Shown here in pieces: positions 17,346 to 26,496 of a stretch of 64,000 nt of DNA. Below the pieces are notes generated by a model. It did no database searches and was not told where the DNA came from. It saw only the letters and a list, made by a program, of their open reading frames with translations. Origin of the DNA: RGEC01 sp964475595 (GTDB lineage Bacteria; Bacteroidota; Bacteroidia; NS11-12g; UBA955); contig CAYYXG010000003.1 of the NCBI GenBank assembly GCA_964475595.1, forward strand, positions 137,718-201,717. Direction: 5' to 3'. A program made the translations under genes and the position numbers. The number at the start of each line of letters is the position of its first letter. Positions within the stretch are counted from its first letter, which is position 1.

Positions 17346-19829
17346 ATGAAGAACCTCGTTATTGTTGAGTCTCCGGCGAAAGCCAAAACCATTGAAAAGT
17401 ACCTGGGAAGCGGTTTTACCGTTACCTCAAGCATGGGCCACATCCGCGATTTAAGTCGTGGTGATGGTGCCATAGACGTGAAAAATGGTTTCAGGCCCAA
17501 ATACGAGATTGACCCCGATAAAAAGGAGCTGGTAAAGAAATTGAAAAAAATGGCCAAAGAAGCAGAGGTTGTTTGGCTCGCAACGGACGAAGACCGAGAG
17601 GGGGAAGCCATTAGCTGGCATTTGTTTGAAACGCTGGATTTACAGGAAGAAAACACCCGACGCATTGTTTTCAATGAAATTACCAAGCCCGCCATCCTCA
17701 AGGCAGTTGAAAATCCCCGAAACATTGATAAATATTTGGTAGACGCCCAACAGGCACGCCGTGTATTGGATAGATTGGTGGGTTTTGAACTTTCACCGAT
17801 ACTATGGAGAACCGTTGGCCGCGGTTTGTCTGCAGGCCGGGTGCAGTCTGTTGCTGTTCGCCTGATTGTGGAGCGCGAAAGAGAAATTAACGCATTTCAA
17901 AGCCAGTCCGAATTCAAGGTTAGCGCTCTGTTCACCAACCAGGAAGGCAAATCCTTAAAAGCAGAATTAACCCGCAAGTTTAAAACAGAAGAAGAAGCTG
18001 TTTTTTTTCTCAAACAGGTTCAGCAAGCGGCCTTTACGGTGCTAAACACGGAAGTAAAACCTACCCACAGAAACCCTGCACCACCCTTTACTACAAGCAC
18101 ATTGCAACAGGAGGCGTCACGCAAACTGGGGTATGACGTGTCCAAAACCATGTCTCTGGCACAACGCCTGTATGAAAATGGACACATTACCTACATGCGA
18201 ACCGACTCAGTGAACCTGAGTCAGCTTGCTGTAGCTGCTGCCAAAGACCAGATTACCGCTATGTTTGGTCCTGAATACAGTCAGGTGCGCAAATTCAGCA
18301 ATAAAAACGAAAGTGCTCAGGAAGCCCACGAAGCCATTCGCCCTACCTATTTTGATAAAACCGCAGCAGGGGATGACCCACAACAGAAAAAGCTATATGA
18401 ATTAATCTGGAAAAGGGCCGTGGCCTCGCAAATGAAAACCGCTGATCTGGAAAAAACAGTAATCAGCATTGGTAATTCTGCCAACAAAGATATTTTTACG
18501 GCTGAAGGTGAAATTATCAAATTCGATGGTTTTCTGAAGCTTTACATAGAAAGCAACGATGATGAGGATGAATCAGACGAATCAGGGGTACTGCCGCGTG
18601 TTGCTATCAATGATAATCTGAATTACCTGGAAATTAAGGCAGAAGAGAAATTTAGCCGGCCTGCAGCCCGCTTCTCTGAGGCGGCCCTGGTAAAAAAGCT
18701 GGAGGAACTGGGTATTGGTCGTCCATCTACCTATGCACCCACCATCAGCACCATACAAAAAAGAGGATACGTTACCACCGAATCACGCGAGGGGAAAACC
18801 CGCAGTTTTGTGTCGGTGTTAATGAATAAAAACGGATTGAACCGAGAGGTAAAAACCGAAAACTTTGGCGCCGAAAAGAAAAAACTGTTTCCTACAGATA
18901 TGGGAATGTTGGTTACCGATTTCTTGCTTCAGCACTTCAATCAAATCATGGATTACGGTTTTACCGCTTCTGTTGAAAAAGAGTTTGATGAAATCGCCGA
19001 AGGCAATATGGGTTGGCAGGAAATGTTACAAACTTTTTTTGATCCGTTTGCTGAAAATATCCAGCGAACCAAAGAAACCGCTACCCGTGTAACAGGAGAA
19101 CGCATTTTGGGGCAAGATCCCACATCCGGCAGGACTGTGCTTGTGCGTCTGGGTCGATACGGCCCCATGGTGCAGATTGGTACCCAGGAGGATGAAGAAA
19201 AGCAGAAATTTGCCAGCATCCCTTCCAGTGTTAGCATGGAGAATATCTCACTTGAAGAAGCCCTGAAATTATTTGAACTTCCGAAAAAACTCCAATTGTC
19301 CAATGGGATTGAGGCAATAGTTGCTGTGGGTAGATACGGCCCTTATCTAAAAATTGCCGATAAATTTCATAGTCTGCCAAGAAACACAGATCTACATGCC
19401 TTTGGCGAGGAAGATGCTGAATTGTTCCTCCAAAATCTGGCCAAAGAACCCCAGTTTCCCATAGAAATAGGGGAGTATGAAGGGCACAAATTGACCGTGA
19501 ATAAAGGCCGCTTTGGTCCCTATATAAAATTTGATGAACTCTTCGTTAGCTTACCTAAAGGAACCAACCCTGTAAACGTCACGCTCGAGGAGGCAATCCC
19601 CCTCATCGAGGCCAAAAAAGAAAGCGAAAAATCCAAAATTATCAGGGAATTTGAACAGGATAAAAGCCTGAAAATCGTAAAAGGCCAATATGGTCCCTAT
19701 ATTAGCTATGGAAAACAGAATGTGAAAATTCCTTCAGGGAAAAAACCCGAAGAACTTACCTACGAAGAGGTGATGGACCTGGTGAAAAATACCCCGGAGA
19801 AGAAACCGGCTTCGCGCAAAAAACGCTGA
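17346..19829 (+). CDS. topA: DNA topoisomerase I
   Basis: 827 residues. Type IA topoisomerase that relaxes negative supercoils. Toprim domain at the N terminus (LVIVESPAKAKTIEKYLG; metal-binding ATDEDREGEAISWHL), then the gate domain with catalytic Tyr283 in ITYMRTDSVNLS, and GRPSTYAPTI near residue 460. Instead of C4 zinc fingers, the C terminus carries four copies of a G-R/Q-Y/F-GPY-type repeat (LGRYGPM, VGRYGPYLKI, KGRFGPYIKF, KGQYGPYISY), the zinc-free form found in Bacteroidota, and ends in a Lys/Arg tail. The start ATG at 17346 directly precedes the conserved KNLVIVESP. No clear TAnnTTTG box was found in the 30-nt gap to the protease gene. Confidence 0.97.
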   Translation: MKNLVIVESPAKAKTIEKYLGSGFTVTSSMGHIRDLSRGDGAIDVKNGFRPKYEIDPDKKELVKKLKKMAKEAEVVWLATDEDREGEAISWHLFETLDLQEENTRRIVFNEITKPAILKAVENPRNIDKYLVDAQQARRVLDRLVGFELSPILWRTVGRGLSAGRVQSVAVRLIVEREREINAFQSQSEFKVSALFTNQEGKSLKAELTRKFKTEEEAVFFLKQVQQAAFTVLNTEVKPTHRNPAPPFTTSTLQQEASRKLGYDVSKTMSLAQRLYENGHITYMRTDSVNLSQLAVAAAKDQITAMFGPEYSQVRKFSNKNESAQEAHEAIRPTYFDKTAAGDDPQQKKLYELIWKRAVASQMKTADLEKTVISIGNSANKDIFTAEGEIIKFDGFLKLYIESNDDEDESDESGVLPRVAINDNLNYLEIKAEEKFSRPAARFSEAALVKKLEELGIGRPSTYAPTISTIQKRGYVTTESREGKTRSFVSVLMNKNGLNREVKTENFGAEKKKLFPTDMGMLVTDFLLQHFNQIMDYGFTASVEKEFDEIAEGNMGWQEMLQTFFDPFAENIQRTKETATRVTGERILGQDPTSGRTVLVRLGRYGPMVQIGTQEDEEKQKFASIPSSVSMENISLEEALKLFELPKKLQLSNGIEAIVAVGRYGPYLKIADKFHSLPRNTDLHAFGEEDAELFLQNLAKEPQFPIEIGEYEGHKLTVNKGRFGPYIKFDELFVSLPKGTNPVNVTLEEAIPLIEAKKESEKSKIIREFEQDKSLKIVKGQYGPYISYGKQNVKIPSGKKPEELTYEEVMDLVKNTPEKKPASRKKR

Positions 19830-19883
19830 TTGTTGCTTTGCCTTAGTAAGTTTCATTCCAACTTGCGCTCTTTGGCAATGGAT

Positions 19884-19914
19884 TTGTTTATATCGAGAAA
19901 ATTTCGTATATTTG
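19884..19914 (+). promoter_or_regulatory. Promoter of the SirB1-like gene (TTG, 20 nt, TATATTTG)
   Basis: TTG at 19884-19886, a 20-nt spacer and a perfect -7 box at 19907-19914, ending 13 nt before the ATG at 19928. Confidence 0.65.
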
Positions 19915-19927
19915 ATAGTTGAGGCAC

Positions 19928-20851
19928 ATGATTTCGGAATCTGAACTGAAAGCCATGTTATACCTGCTTGACGATACCGATGAGCAGGTGGTTGGGACCG
20001 TAGCGGGTCGTCTTCTCTCCGAAGGCGCAGAAATAGTTCCGTTACTTGAGCAGTACTGGCTCACCAATCAGGATCCGCTCCGGGCCGGTCGTATAGAAGA
20101 AATTATCCGTAATATTCAACGAAAGGAATTGTCAGCCGGCTTTGATGATTGGTTGAAATCTACTGAAAAATCCCTGCTGAAGGCCTGTCTTTTAGTCAGT
20201 AAAATCCATTACCCCGGCCTGGATGAATCCTTGGTGTTGAACTTTGTAGAAAAGTTAAGGATGGATGCATGGATGGCACTGTATAACGCATCAAATCCCC
20301 ACGATAAAATCAAGATTCTCAACCATATTTTCTTTGAAAGATACAATTTTAAAGGCAATTCAAACGATTATCACAATCCTGATAATTCACTTATAAACAG
20401 AGTGATTGAAACCCGTTCAGGTAATCCCATTTCCCTTTGTAACCTGTATGCAATCGTGGCTCAGAAATTAGGGCTGCCCGTTTTTGGCGTTAATTTACCT
20501 CAGCATTTTGTACTGGCCTACTGTGACGATTCACACATAAATCCCGTCATTCCTTTCAATGCTCCCACAACCCTCAACAGGGAAGATTTTGGTTCCATAC
20601 TCTTTTACATAAACCCATTTAGCCGGGGACAGATTTTTTTGCATAAAAACATTCGCGATTTTCTGCAAGTAATTAAGGTCGAATCTCAACCCGCCTTTTT
20701 TGACACCTGCCAAAATCCCGAAATTCTGAAAAGAATGCTAAGAAATCTCCATTATGCCTATGAAAAAAACAAGGATGAGGGCAGAATGAAATATGTATCT
20801 TTCTTCATGAATAAACTGGGAATGACAGACAATTCCGATGCCGAAGAATAG
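19928..20851 (+). CDS. SirB1/transglutaminase-like family protein
   Basis: 307 residues from the ATG at 19928; a TTG nine bases upstream lies too near the promoter box. The N-terminal third is helical and HEAT-like (DTDEQVVGTVAGRLLSEGAEIVPLLEQYW). The central domain is transglutaminase-like: RSGNPISLCNLYAIVAQKLGLPVFGVNLPQHFVLAY gives Cys171 and His193. The third catalytic position, usually Asp in YIDPF, is Asn229 here (FYINPFSRG), so protease-like chemistry is doubtful. The SirB1 group is widespread, but its biochemical role is unresolved. It has its own promoter and is followed by the E2 gene. Confidence 0.82.
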   Translation: MISESELKAMLYLLDDTDEQVVGTVAGRLLSEGAEIVPLLEQYWLTNQDPLRAGRIEEIIRNIQRKELSAGFDDWLKSTEKSLLKACLLVSKIHYPGLDESLVLNFVEKLRMDAWMALYNASNPHDKIKILNHIFFERYNFKGNSNDYHNPDNSLINRVIETRSGNPISLCNLYAIVAQKLGLPVFGVNLPQHFVLAYCDDSHINPVIPFNAPTTLNREDFGSILFYINPFSRGQIFLHKNIRDFLQVIKVESQPAFFDTCQNPEILKRMLRNLHYAYEKNKDEGRMKYVSFFMNKLGMTDNSDAEE

Positions 20852-20868
20852 GGTTCGAAAACACAAAT

Positions 20869-20899
20869 TTGCAGTTACCCCAAAAAACCCCGAATTTTG
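20869..20899 (+). promoter_or_regulatory. Candidate promoter of the E2 gene (TTG, 20 nt, GAATTTTG)
   Basis: TTG at 20869-20871, a 20-nt spacer and GAATTTTG at 20892-20899, one mismatch from TAnnTTTG, ending 12 nt before the ATG at 20912. Confidence 0.4.
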
Positions 20900-20911
20900 C
20901 AGCTCCATATT

Positions 20912-22255
20912 ATGGCAGAAAAACCCATCCTTATGCCCAAAATGGGCGAGAGTATCGCCGAAGCAACCATCATACGCTGGCTTAAAAATGAAGGTGACAA
21001 GGTTGAAAAAGATGAGCCCATTGTGGAAATTGCTACCGATAAGGTAGATAGCGAAATACCCAGCACCGAATCTGGTGTACTCGTAAAGCAATTATACAAA
21101 GACGGTCAAGTGGTGAAAGTGGGAGAGCCCGTTGCCATGATCAATACGGAAGGGGCTTCCTCATCAACTGCCGCTCCGGCTCCTGCTGTGGTTGCAACAC
21201 CCCAGAACACTACGCCGGTGGCACAAGTGGAAAAAACCATTGAAGTGGCCGCAAATCATGCAAAACCTGTCTCTCCGGCACCGGTAACCCCATCAGGAGA
21301 CCGATTCTATTCTCCCCTAGTGCTTAACATTGCCAGAACCGAAGGCATTGGAATGGAAGAGCTGGATCGCATTCCCGGCACCGGTAAGGAAGGCCGTGTT
21401 ACCAAATCAGACATACTGAACTATGTTCAAAACCGTGGTACGGCACCTGCCACAACCCCTGCTGCGCCTGCTACACCGGCAGCTCAGACAACCGCTCCTA
21501 CACCCGTAGCCGAAAAACACACCAATGCTGCCATTTCCCTGGGTGCCGGAGATGAAATTATTGAAATGGACAGGGTGCGAAAACTCATAGCCGACCACAT
21601 GGTCATGAGCAAGCGTAACAGCCCCCATGTAACCAGTTTTGTGGAAGCCGATGTAACCAACCTCGTGAACTGGCGCAACAAGGTTAAGGACAGTTTCAAA
21701 AAACGCGAAGGTGAAAACATCACATTTACTCCAGTGTTTGTATGGGCTATAGCCAAAGCCATCAAGGATTTTCCGATGATCAACGTATCGGTGGATGGTG
21801 ATAAAATCATCAAGAAAAAGAACATCAATATCGGTATGGCAGTGGCTCAGCAAAATGGTAATTTGATTGTGCCGGTAATTAAAAATGCCGATACCATGAA
21901 TCTGTTGGGCATTACCCGAGTGGTTAATGACCTGGCCAACCGAGCCAGAATCAATAAACTAAGTCCGGATGAAATTCAGGGAGGGACCTATACCGTCACC
22001 AATGTGGGTTCATTCGGAAACGTAATGGGCACGCCGGTAATCAATCAGCCCCAGGTGGCCATCATGGCCATTGGTGCTATCCGTAAGAAACCCGCTGTAA
22101 TTGAAACTGAATATGGCGATGTGATTGCCATTCGCCACATGATGTTCCTGAGCCATAGCTACGATCATAGGGTGGTAGACGGTGCACTGGGGGGAATGTT
22201 TGTGCGTAAAGTCGCCGACTACCTCGAGCAGTGGGACCCTGAAACAGTAATCTGA
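20912..22255 (+). CDS. 2-oxoacid dehydrogenase dihydrolipoyl acyltransferase (E2)
   Basis: 447 residues. A single lipoyl domain occupies residues 1-80, with Lys44 in EIATDKVDSEIPS. After an Ala/Pro-rich linker comes a peripheral-subunit-binding domain at about 135-172 (YSPLVLNIARTEGIGMEELDRIPGTGKEGRVTKSDILNYV). A second Ala/Pro/Thr linker leads to the catalytic acyltransferase core with SHSYDHRVVDGALGG (active-site His and Asp). E2 forms the core of pyruvate, 2-oxoglutarate or branched-chain dehydrogenase complexes. No E1 or E3 lies next to it, so the substrate is undecided; a branched-chain or pyruvate-type enzyme is likely. Its lipoyl group would be built by LipB at 14009. The ATG is chosen over an upstream TTG. 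Confidence 0.93.
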   Translation: MAEKPILMPKMGESIAEATIIRWLKNEGDKVEKDEPIVEIATDKVDSEIPSTESGVLVKQLYKDGQVVKVGEPVAMINTEGASSSTAAPAPAVVATPQNTTPVAQVEKTIEVAANHAKPVSPAPVTPSGDRFYSPLVLNIARTEGIGMEELDRIPGTGKEGRVTKSDILNYVQNRGTAPATTPAAPATPAAQTTAPTPVAEKHTNAAISLGAGDEIIEMDRVRKLIADHMVMSKRNSPHVTSFVEADVTNLVNWRNKVKDSFKKREGENITFTPVFVWAIAKAIKDFPMINVSVDGDKIIKKKNINIGMAVAQQNGNLIVPVIKNADTMNLLGITRVVNDLANRARINKLSPDEIQGGTYTVTNVGSFGNVMGTPVINQPQVAIMAIGAIRKKPAVIETEYGDVIAIRHMMFLSHSYDHRVVDGALGGMFVRKVADYLEQWDPETVI

Positions 22256-22291
22256 TCATCCCTAATCTCAGAGGGCCTGTAATCTTCTGCA

Positions 22292-22771
22292 ATGGAAGTG
22301 AAATTATTAAAGCTGGCCCGAATTTGTGCTATTTTAATTCTATTGCTTAACGGGGTTTATACCACGGACGAATTTCTGAAACCCCAATTGACAATAACAA
22401 CCTGCTCAGAGGCCTTTCAGGGCGTATTTCCCAATGGGGATAGGCAATATACTGTGGTATTGGACAACCAGTCTATGATTGAAGTAGACCATACTGTAAT
22501 ATTGCCGGTTGTCGGTCAACGGGTAACATCATACCACACCCCAGTTTTCGGTGGTCTTAAGGCCATAGATTATGATGTGCAGGATTCGGCCGGCAATCCA
22601 ATGGTTCAAACCCTGGGGAGGCCCCATGGGCCCAGAACAATAATGCTGGTAGTTTCAGGCATCCTGTTTCTACTGGGGTTTGTGGTGTTAACTGCACGTT
22701 TTGAATTTGCAATTGGAACCCTGGTCTTTACCATCGTGTTGGCAGGTGTTCGTTTTTGGATTTTAAAGTAG
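22292..22771 (+). CDS. Hypothetical membrane protein
   Basis: 159 residues, family not recognised. There is a hydrophobic N-terminal segment (about residues 8-24) and two C-terminal membrane helices (about 114-133 and 137-156) joined by a short loop; the 90-residue middle is probably extracytoplasmic and contains one Cys. It starts 36 nt after the E2 gene and ends 12 nt before a membrane glycosyltransferase-like gene, so it may belong to that transcription unit. Confidence 0.65.
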   Translation: MEVKLLKLARICAILILLLNGVYTTDEFLKPQLTITTCSEAFQGVFPNGDRQYTVVLDNQSMIEVDHTVILPVVGQRVTSYHTPVFGGLKAIDYDVQDSAGNPMVQTLGRPHGPRTIMLVVSGILFLLGFVVLTARFEFAIGTLVFTIVLAGVRFWILK

Positions 22772-22783
22772 TATTTTGGCATC

Positions 22784-24040
22784 ATGAAACAGCGATATAG
22801 CGCATTCATATCGTTCTTTAGGCAATATCCGCTGTATAGAATGTATCTGCTGTTGCTCCTGCTGGCGCTGGGAAAACAAATCATACTTCCATCGGAATTG
22901 GTAGATTCCGGTGAATACAAAGCAGCCACAACAAACCTACTTGCCGGCAATGGGTGGAGTGCCTGTTTAATGGCCAATGATTGCGAACAACTCAGTCTGC
23001 CTGAAACAAGACGCACGCCCGGATATCCAATACTGATAGCCATCTTTGGCTCGGGATATGTATTGTGGGTTTTTCAGTTTGTGCTTGCCGCATGGGTTCC
23101 CCTAATCTTAAAACAAATTCTCATTAATGTAGGGAAGGAGCAAGCTTTTAAACCGGCTATGGCTTTGCTTTTATTGTATCCGCTTCAATATTATTATACA
23201 GTCATGGTTATGCCGGATATACTCTGTCAGGTGCTGGTATTAGCTTTTATCCTCGCCTATATTCAAAAAAACTGGTTTCATACTGCACTTACAATAACAG
23301 CGCTTTTATTATTAAAACCTGTATTTATGCCCTGGGCATGGTTCGCATTGATCGGAATATTCTGGGCAAAAGGTCAACAAAGATTATGGCTCGTTCTTCC
23401 AGTGTTTGCCGTAATGGTTATTTCCTGGATCAATCATCTGCAAACCGGAATATTTCACTTTACGTCAATTTCAGTTACCAACGCATTTGAGTATAATATT
23501 AAAAGCTTGACCAAAGGAGGGTTTTCTAACAGCGAAATGTATTATCGTTTGGCTGCATCCAAGATGGATAGCATGGATTTTGCAGGAAAATATCAGTTCA
23601 TGCAAAAAGAAACACAAAAAGCAATCAGGTTGTCGCTTAAAAAATATGCCTATTTGCATGCTATGGGCTCCGCTAAGGCACTTTTAGATCCGGGGCGGTA
23701 TGATTTTGTCGCTTTCTTTCAATTGCCGCAAGGAAAAGGTTTTATGGATGCGGATGGTAAAGATTTATGGAACTCACAACCTCCCTTATTTTGGGTGTAT
23801 ATTATTTTCTTTGCCCTGTTGGCTTTGATTAAAGGGGTGCTGTCTGTTTTTGCCTTATTGAAGCCGCTTCCGCATAAAGGGATTTTACTGTTTGTAGTGC
23901 TGTACATGCTGCTGATTGTAGGCCCGGTGGGAAGCGCACGCTACCTCCTGCCTGTTATGCCCATTATCATTGTGTTGTCGGCTACGGGTTGGTCCCTGTT
24001 TATGAATACTAAAAATAATGAAAGTTCTGCTTCTGAGTGA
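22784..24040 (+). CDS. Polytopic GT-C-like membrane glycosyltransferase (PMT/GT39-like)
   Basis: 418 residues with about ten membrane helices. The first periplasmic loop holds an acidic residue in LVDSGEYKAATTNLLAGNGW and the motif ETRRTPGYPILIA, the arrangement seen in dolichyl- or undecaprenyl-phosphate-sugar dependent glycosyltransferases of the GT-C fold. VMPDILCQVLVLAFIL resembles the conserved helix following the second loop. These enzymes transfer sugars outside the membrane to proteins, lipids or glycans; acceptor unknown. Its end overlaps the phosphodiesterase gene by 23 nt. Together with the second PMT-like gene at 51970 it points to surface glycosylation. Confidence 0.72.
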   Translation: MKQRYSAFISFFRQYPLYRMYLLLLLLALGKQIILPSELVDSGEYKAATTNLLAGNGWSACLMANDCEQLSLPETRRTPGYPILIAIFGSGYVLWVFQFVLAAWVPLILKQILINVGKEQAFKPAMALLLLYPLQYYYTVMVMPDILCQVLVLAFILAYIQKNWFHTALTITALLLLKPVFMPWAWFALIGIFWAKGQQRLWLVLPVFAVMVISWINHLQTGIFHFTSISVTNAFEYNIKSLTKGGFSNSEMYYRLAASKMDSMDFAGKYQFMQKETQKAIRLSLKKYAYLHAMGSAKALLDPGRYDFVAFFQLPQGKGFMDADGKDLWNSQPPLFWVYIIFFALLALIKGVLSVFALLKPLPHKGILLFVVLYMLLIVGPVGSARYLLPVMPIIIVLSATGWSLFMNTKNNESSASE

Positions 24041-24533
24041 TAATCATGGTTGGGTGGATGAGGGCATCCTGAAACACTGCGCTGAAGCTGATGAGGTATG
24101 GCATGCAGGAGACTGGCTGAATACTACATTGCTGAAAGCCATAGAAAAACTGGGTAAACCGGTGAGGGCCTGTTGGGGCAATGTTGATGGACATGATTTA
24201 CGCAGTATATTTCCTGAACACAACAAATTTACCGCCGAAGGGGTCACCGTTTGGATGACCCATATTGCCGGAAAACCGGGCAGGTACAACCCTAAAATCA
24301 CCTCGCAGCTATATGCCAATCCACCCAAAATGCTCATTTGCGGACATTCCCACATTCTTAAAGTAGAAAGAGACCCCGCATTGAAAAATATGCTTTTTGT
24401 TAACCCCGGAAGCTGTGGTATTCAGGGGTTTCATTTGGTAAGAACCGCCATAAGGTTTGAATTGAACATGGGGAAGATACTAAATATGCAGGTCATTGAG
24501 TTTGGACCTAGGGTTCAAAAAATAACGGAATAA
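24018..24533 (+). CDS. Metallophosphoesterase, YfcE/MJ0936 family
   Basis: 171 residues. All calcineurin-like metal motifs are in order: LLSDNH (D-x-H), WHAGDW (GD), WGNVDGHD (GNxD), THIAGKP (H) and CGHSH (GHxH). The YfcE subfamily hydrolyses phosphodiesters, including cyclic nucleotides in some members, in the cytoplasm. The start ATG lies inside the glycosyltransferase-like gene (23-nt overlap), so it is likely translated from the same mRNA. It precedes tRNA-Leu by 57 nt. Confidence 0.9.
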   Translation: MKVLLLSDNHGWVDEGILKHCAEADEVWHAGDWLNTTLLKAIEKLGKPVRACWGNVDGHDLRSIFPEHNKFTAEGVTVWMTHIAGKPGRYNPKITSQLYANPPKMLICGHSHILKVERDPALKNMLFVNPGSCGIQGFHLVRTAIRFELNMGKILNMQVIEFGPRVQKITE

Positions 24534-24570
24534 TTCGGCCAAAATATAGCATAAGTTAAAACTAAAACCG

Positions 24571-24578
24571 TATTTTTG
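24571..24578 (+). promoter_or_regulatory. tRNA-Leu -7 box (TATTTTTG)
   Basis: Perfect TAnnTTTG, 12 nt before the first base of tRNA-Leu. No convincing -33 TTG. Confidence 0.55.
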
Positions 24579-24590
24579 CACTCCCACTTT

Positions 24591-24674
24591 GCCCGGGTGG
24601 CGGAATTGGTAGACGCGTTGGTCTCAAACACCAATGGGGTAACACTCGTGCCGGTTCGAGCCCGGCCCCGGGTA
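24591..24674 (+). tRNA. tRNA-Leu (anticodon CAA)
   Basis: The 84-nt cloverleaf has a 7-bp acceptor stem (GCCCGGG with CCCGGGT, closing G-T), a D-arm region with GGTAGACGC, an anticodon arm TTGGT-CTCAAAC-ACCAA giving anticodon CAA, a long variable arm typical of tRNA-Leu, and a T-arm GCCGG-TTCGAGC-CCGGC. The discriminator base is A, and the CCA end is not encoded. A rho-independent-type hairpin follows within 2 nt. Confidence 0.95.
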
Positions 24675-24675
24675 C

Positions 24676-24706
24676 AAAAAAAGCCTTGCCACTCAAGGCT
24701 TTTTTT
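24676..24706 (+). terminator. Terminator of tRNA-Leu
   Basis: A 7-bp stem AGCCTTG/CAAGGCT (24682-24688 with 24694-24700) flanked by an A-run and a T-run (24701-24706) that extend the pairing. The T-run ends only 7 nt before the ATG of the next gene. Confidence 0.8.
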
Positions 24707-24713
24707 ATGCAAC

Positions 24714-25547
24714 ATGGCAGAAAAAATTTCCATCTCCATACCGGGTGCTGAAAATCAGCAAATTCATGCCCATTTATACTTGCCCGAAAAAGAAATTGAT
24801 GTGCCTGTGTTTATATTCTGTCATGGATTTAAGGGCTTTAGAGACTGGGGCTTTTTCCCCAGAATTGCCGATTACTTTTGTCCGGAAAATGTGGCAGTTT
24901 TAACCTTTAATCACACCTGGAATGGGGTGGATGAATCGCATCCCGAGGAATTTGTACATCTGAATCTCTTTGCCCAGAATACGGTTTCCAGAGAGTTGTC
25001 AGAATTAAATGCGGTAATCGGTTGGGTTCACAGCCATGCAGAAACCTTTGGATTAGATGCAGAGCAAATCATTCTCGGCGGGCATAGCAGGGGAGGTGCC
25101 AACGCCATCGTGGCCGCTTCCACAAGCAAATATATTAGCAAGGTAGTGGCCTGGGCTCCGATAGCACATTACGCCTCTATGTTTGCTTCCGCAGATCTTG
25201 AAAAATGGAAGAAAGATGGTAGTTTAATCATTCCCAATGCCCGTACCGGACAGCAAATGCCACTCAATTTTGCGTATTGGCAGGATCTAATGAGTCATGA
25301 GGAAAAATACAATGTGATGGAGGCTGCCGGTGAGCTGAAGATACCGCTGTTATTGGTTCACGGCGTTGATGACAAGTCTGTTCCACCCATACACTCAGAT
25401 AAACTGCATGATGAATGCTGGCATGCATTGCTGGTGAAACTAGAAAATGCAGATCACACCTTCAATACACCCCATCCACCGCCGGAAAATCTGTGTTCAC
25501 AAACGGTAGAATTACTCACCAATACTCTGGATTTTATTCTGGATTAA
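24714..25547 (+). CDS. Alpha/beta hydrolase (dienelactone-hydrolase/acyl-peptidase-like fold)
   Basis: 277 residues. The hydrolase core is clear: PVFIFCHGFKGFRDWG (oxyanion region), the nucleophile elbow GGHSRGGANA, the acid LLLVHGVDDKSVPP and the His in ENADHTFN. This is a cytoplasmic Ser hydrolase of unknown substrate with no signal peptide. The ATG at 24714 is the first after the tRNA terminator; a longer reading frame upstream runs through the tRNA and is spurious. Starting 7 nt after a terminator, the gene must rely on read-through or on a promoter inside the tRNA. It converges with the Sua5 gene, 1 nt apart. Confidence 0.88.
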   Translation: MAEKISISIPGAENQQIHAHLYLPEKEIDVPVFIFCHGFKGFRDWGFFPRIADYFCPENVAVLTFNHTWNGVDESHPEEFVHLNLFAQNTVSRELSELNAVIGWVHSHAETFGLDAEQIILGGHSRGGANAIVAASTSKYISKVVAWAPIAHYASMFASADLEKWKKDGSLIIPNARTGQQMPLNFAYWQDLMSHEEKYNVMEAAGELKIPLLLVHGVDDKSVPPIHSDKLHDECWHALLVKLENADHTFNTPHPPPENLCSQTVELLTNTLDFILD

Positions 25548-25548
25548 A

Positions 25549-26496
25549 TCATTTGGCTGCGGCCCTGCGCAAACGGTCATTGATGGCTCGACCCAATCCA
25601 ATCTCAGGGAGCAACTCTGCTACAATGCAACGAAAACCCTGACTATCCAGTTTTCTCAACATGGCAAATAGGTTTATGGCAGCTTCTTCAGCATTTTGAT
25701 GGGGACTGAGTATCATCTGACGGTCTGCTGCGATGTGCGGAAGCGTCTTATGATACCGTAAATAGGCAATGTCAAAGGAATCTGTCGCCAAGGCATCATC
25801 TGACAGAATTACCCGGCACTTCGGACTATAATGCACATCCAGCTGCCCGGGCGCAGCTGGGTTGCTGCTTGCAGAAATTTGTTCCAAAACAGGCCCTACA
25901 ACCGAAACAATGGCTTCTATGCTGGTTCCGCCAAGGCGATAAATGACGGGTTCTTCCTCTCTAAATCCAACGATGGTGCTTTCTACGCCCACACTGCAAG
26001 GTCCACCATCTAACACGTAGCAAACTTTATCACCAAGCTGATCCACAACATGCTGTGCTGTTGTCGGACTGACATATCCAAACGGATTGGCACTGGGGGC
26101 AGCTACCGGAAAGTCAAGCTGCCTAAGCAATTCCAGGCAAAGAGGGTGGGAGGGCACACGGATTCCCACGGTATCCTGCCCTGCTGTTACCAAATCGGGA
26201 ATTAATTCGGCTTTTGGCAACACCAGTGTTAACGGACCGGGCCAGAATACTTCGGCCAGCATTCTCGCTTTCTCCGGAATGCTCCTTACATATCGGTGTA
26301 CTTCAGATAAGGCATGGGTATGCACAATCAGCGGATCAAAAAACGGACGATTTTTCGCCGAAAATATTTTGGCAACTGCTGCTGCATCAAGGGCATTCGC
26401 AGCCAATCCGTAAACGGTTTCCGTAGGTATACCAACCAGCTGCCCGTTTTTTAAACAACGCAAAGCCGTTTCTATATCCGTTCCCGGATGAACCAT
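25549..26496 (-). CDS. L-threonylcarbamoyladenylate synthase (Sua5/TsaC type)
   Basis: 315 residues. It makes the threonylcarbamoyl-AMP used for the universal t6A37 modification of ANN-decoding tRNAs. The YrdC domain spans 1-200: GQLVGIPTETVYGLAANA, SAKNRPFFDPLIVH, WPGPLTLVL, VGIRVPSHPLCLELL, PVAAPSANPFG and STIVGF. A C-terminal Sua5 domain follows (about 225-315, starting PGQLDVHYSPKC), so it is of the longer Sua5 form. The gene starts with an ATG overlapping the stop of the upstream regulator (TGATG), indicating translational coupling. Confidence 0.95.
   Translation of the reverse strand: MVHPGTDIETALRCLKNGQLVGIPTETVYGLAANALDAAAVAKIFSAKNRPFFDPLIVHTHALSEVHRYVRSIPEKARMLAEVFWPGPLTLVLPKAELIPDLVTAGQDTVGIRVPSHPLCLELLRQLDFPVAAPSANPFGYVSPTTAQHVVDQLGDKVCYVLDGGPCSVGVESTIVGFREEEPVIYRLGGTSIEAIVSVVGPVLEQISASSNPAAPGQLDVHYSPKCRVILSDDALATDSFDIAYLRYHKTLPHIAADRQMILSPHQNAEEAAINLFAMLRKLDSQGFRCIVAELLPEIGLGRAINDRLRRAAAK

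Noticed and set aside
19830..19883. Terminator after topA
   Set aside because: Only a 4-bp TGCC/GGCA pairing with a long loop was seen; not enough to call.
24576..24713. N-terminal extension of the alpha/beta hydrolase
   Set aside because: These 46 codons read through the tRNA-Leu gene and its terminator; the real start is the ATG at 24714.
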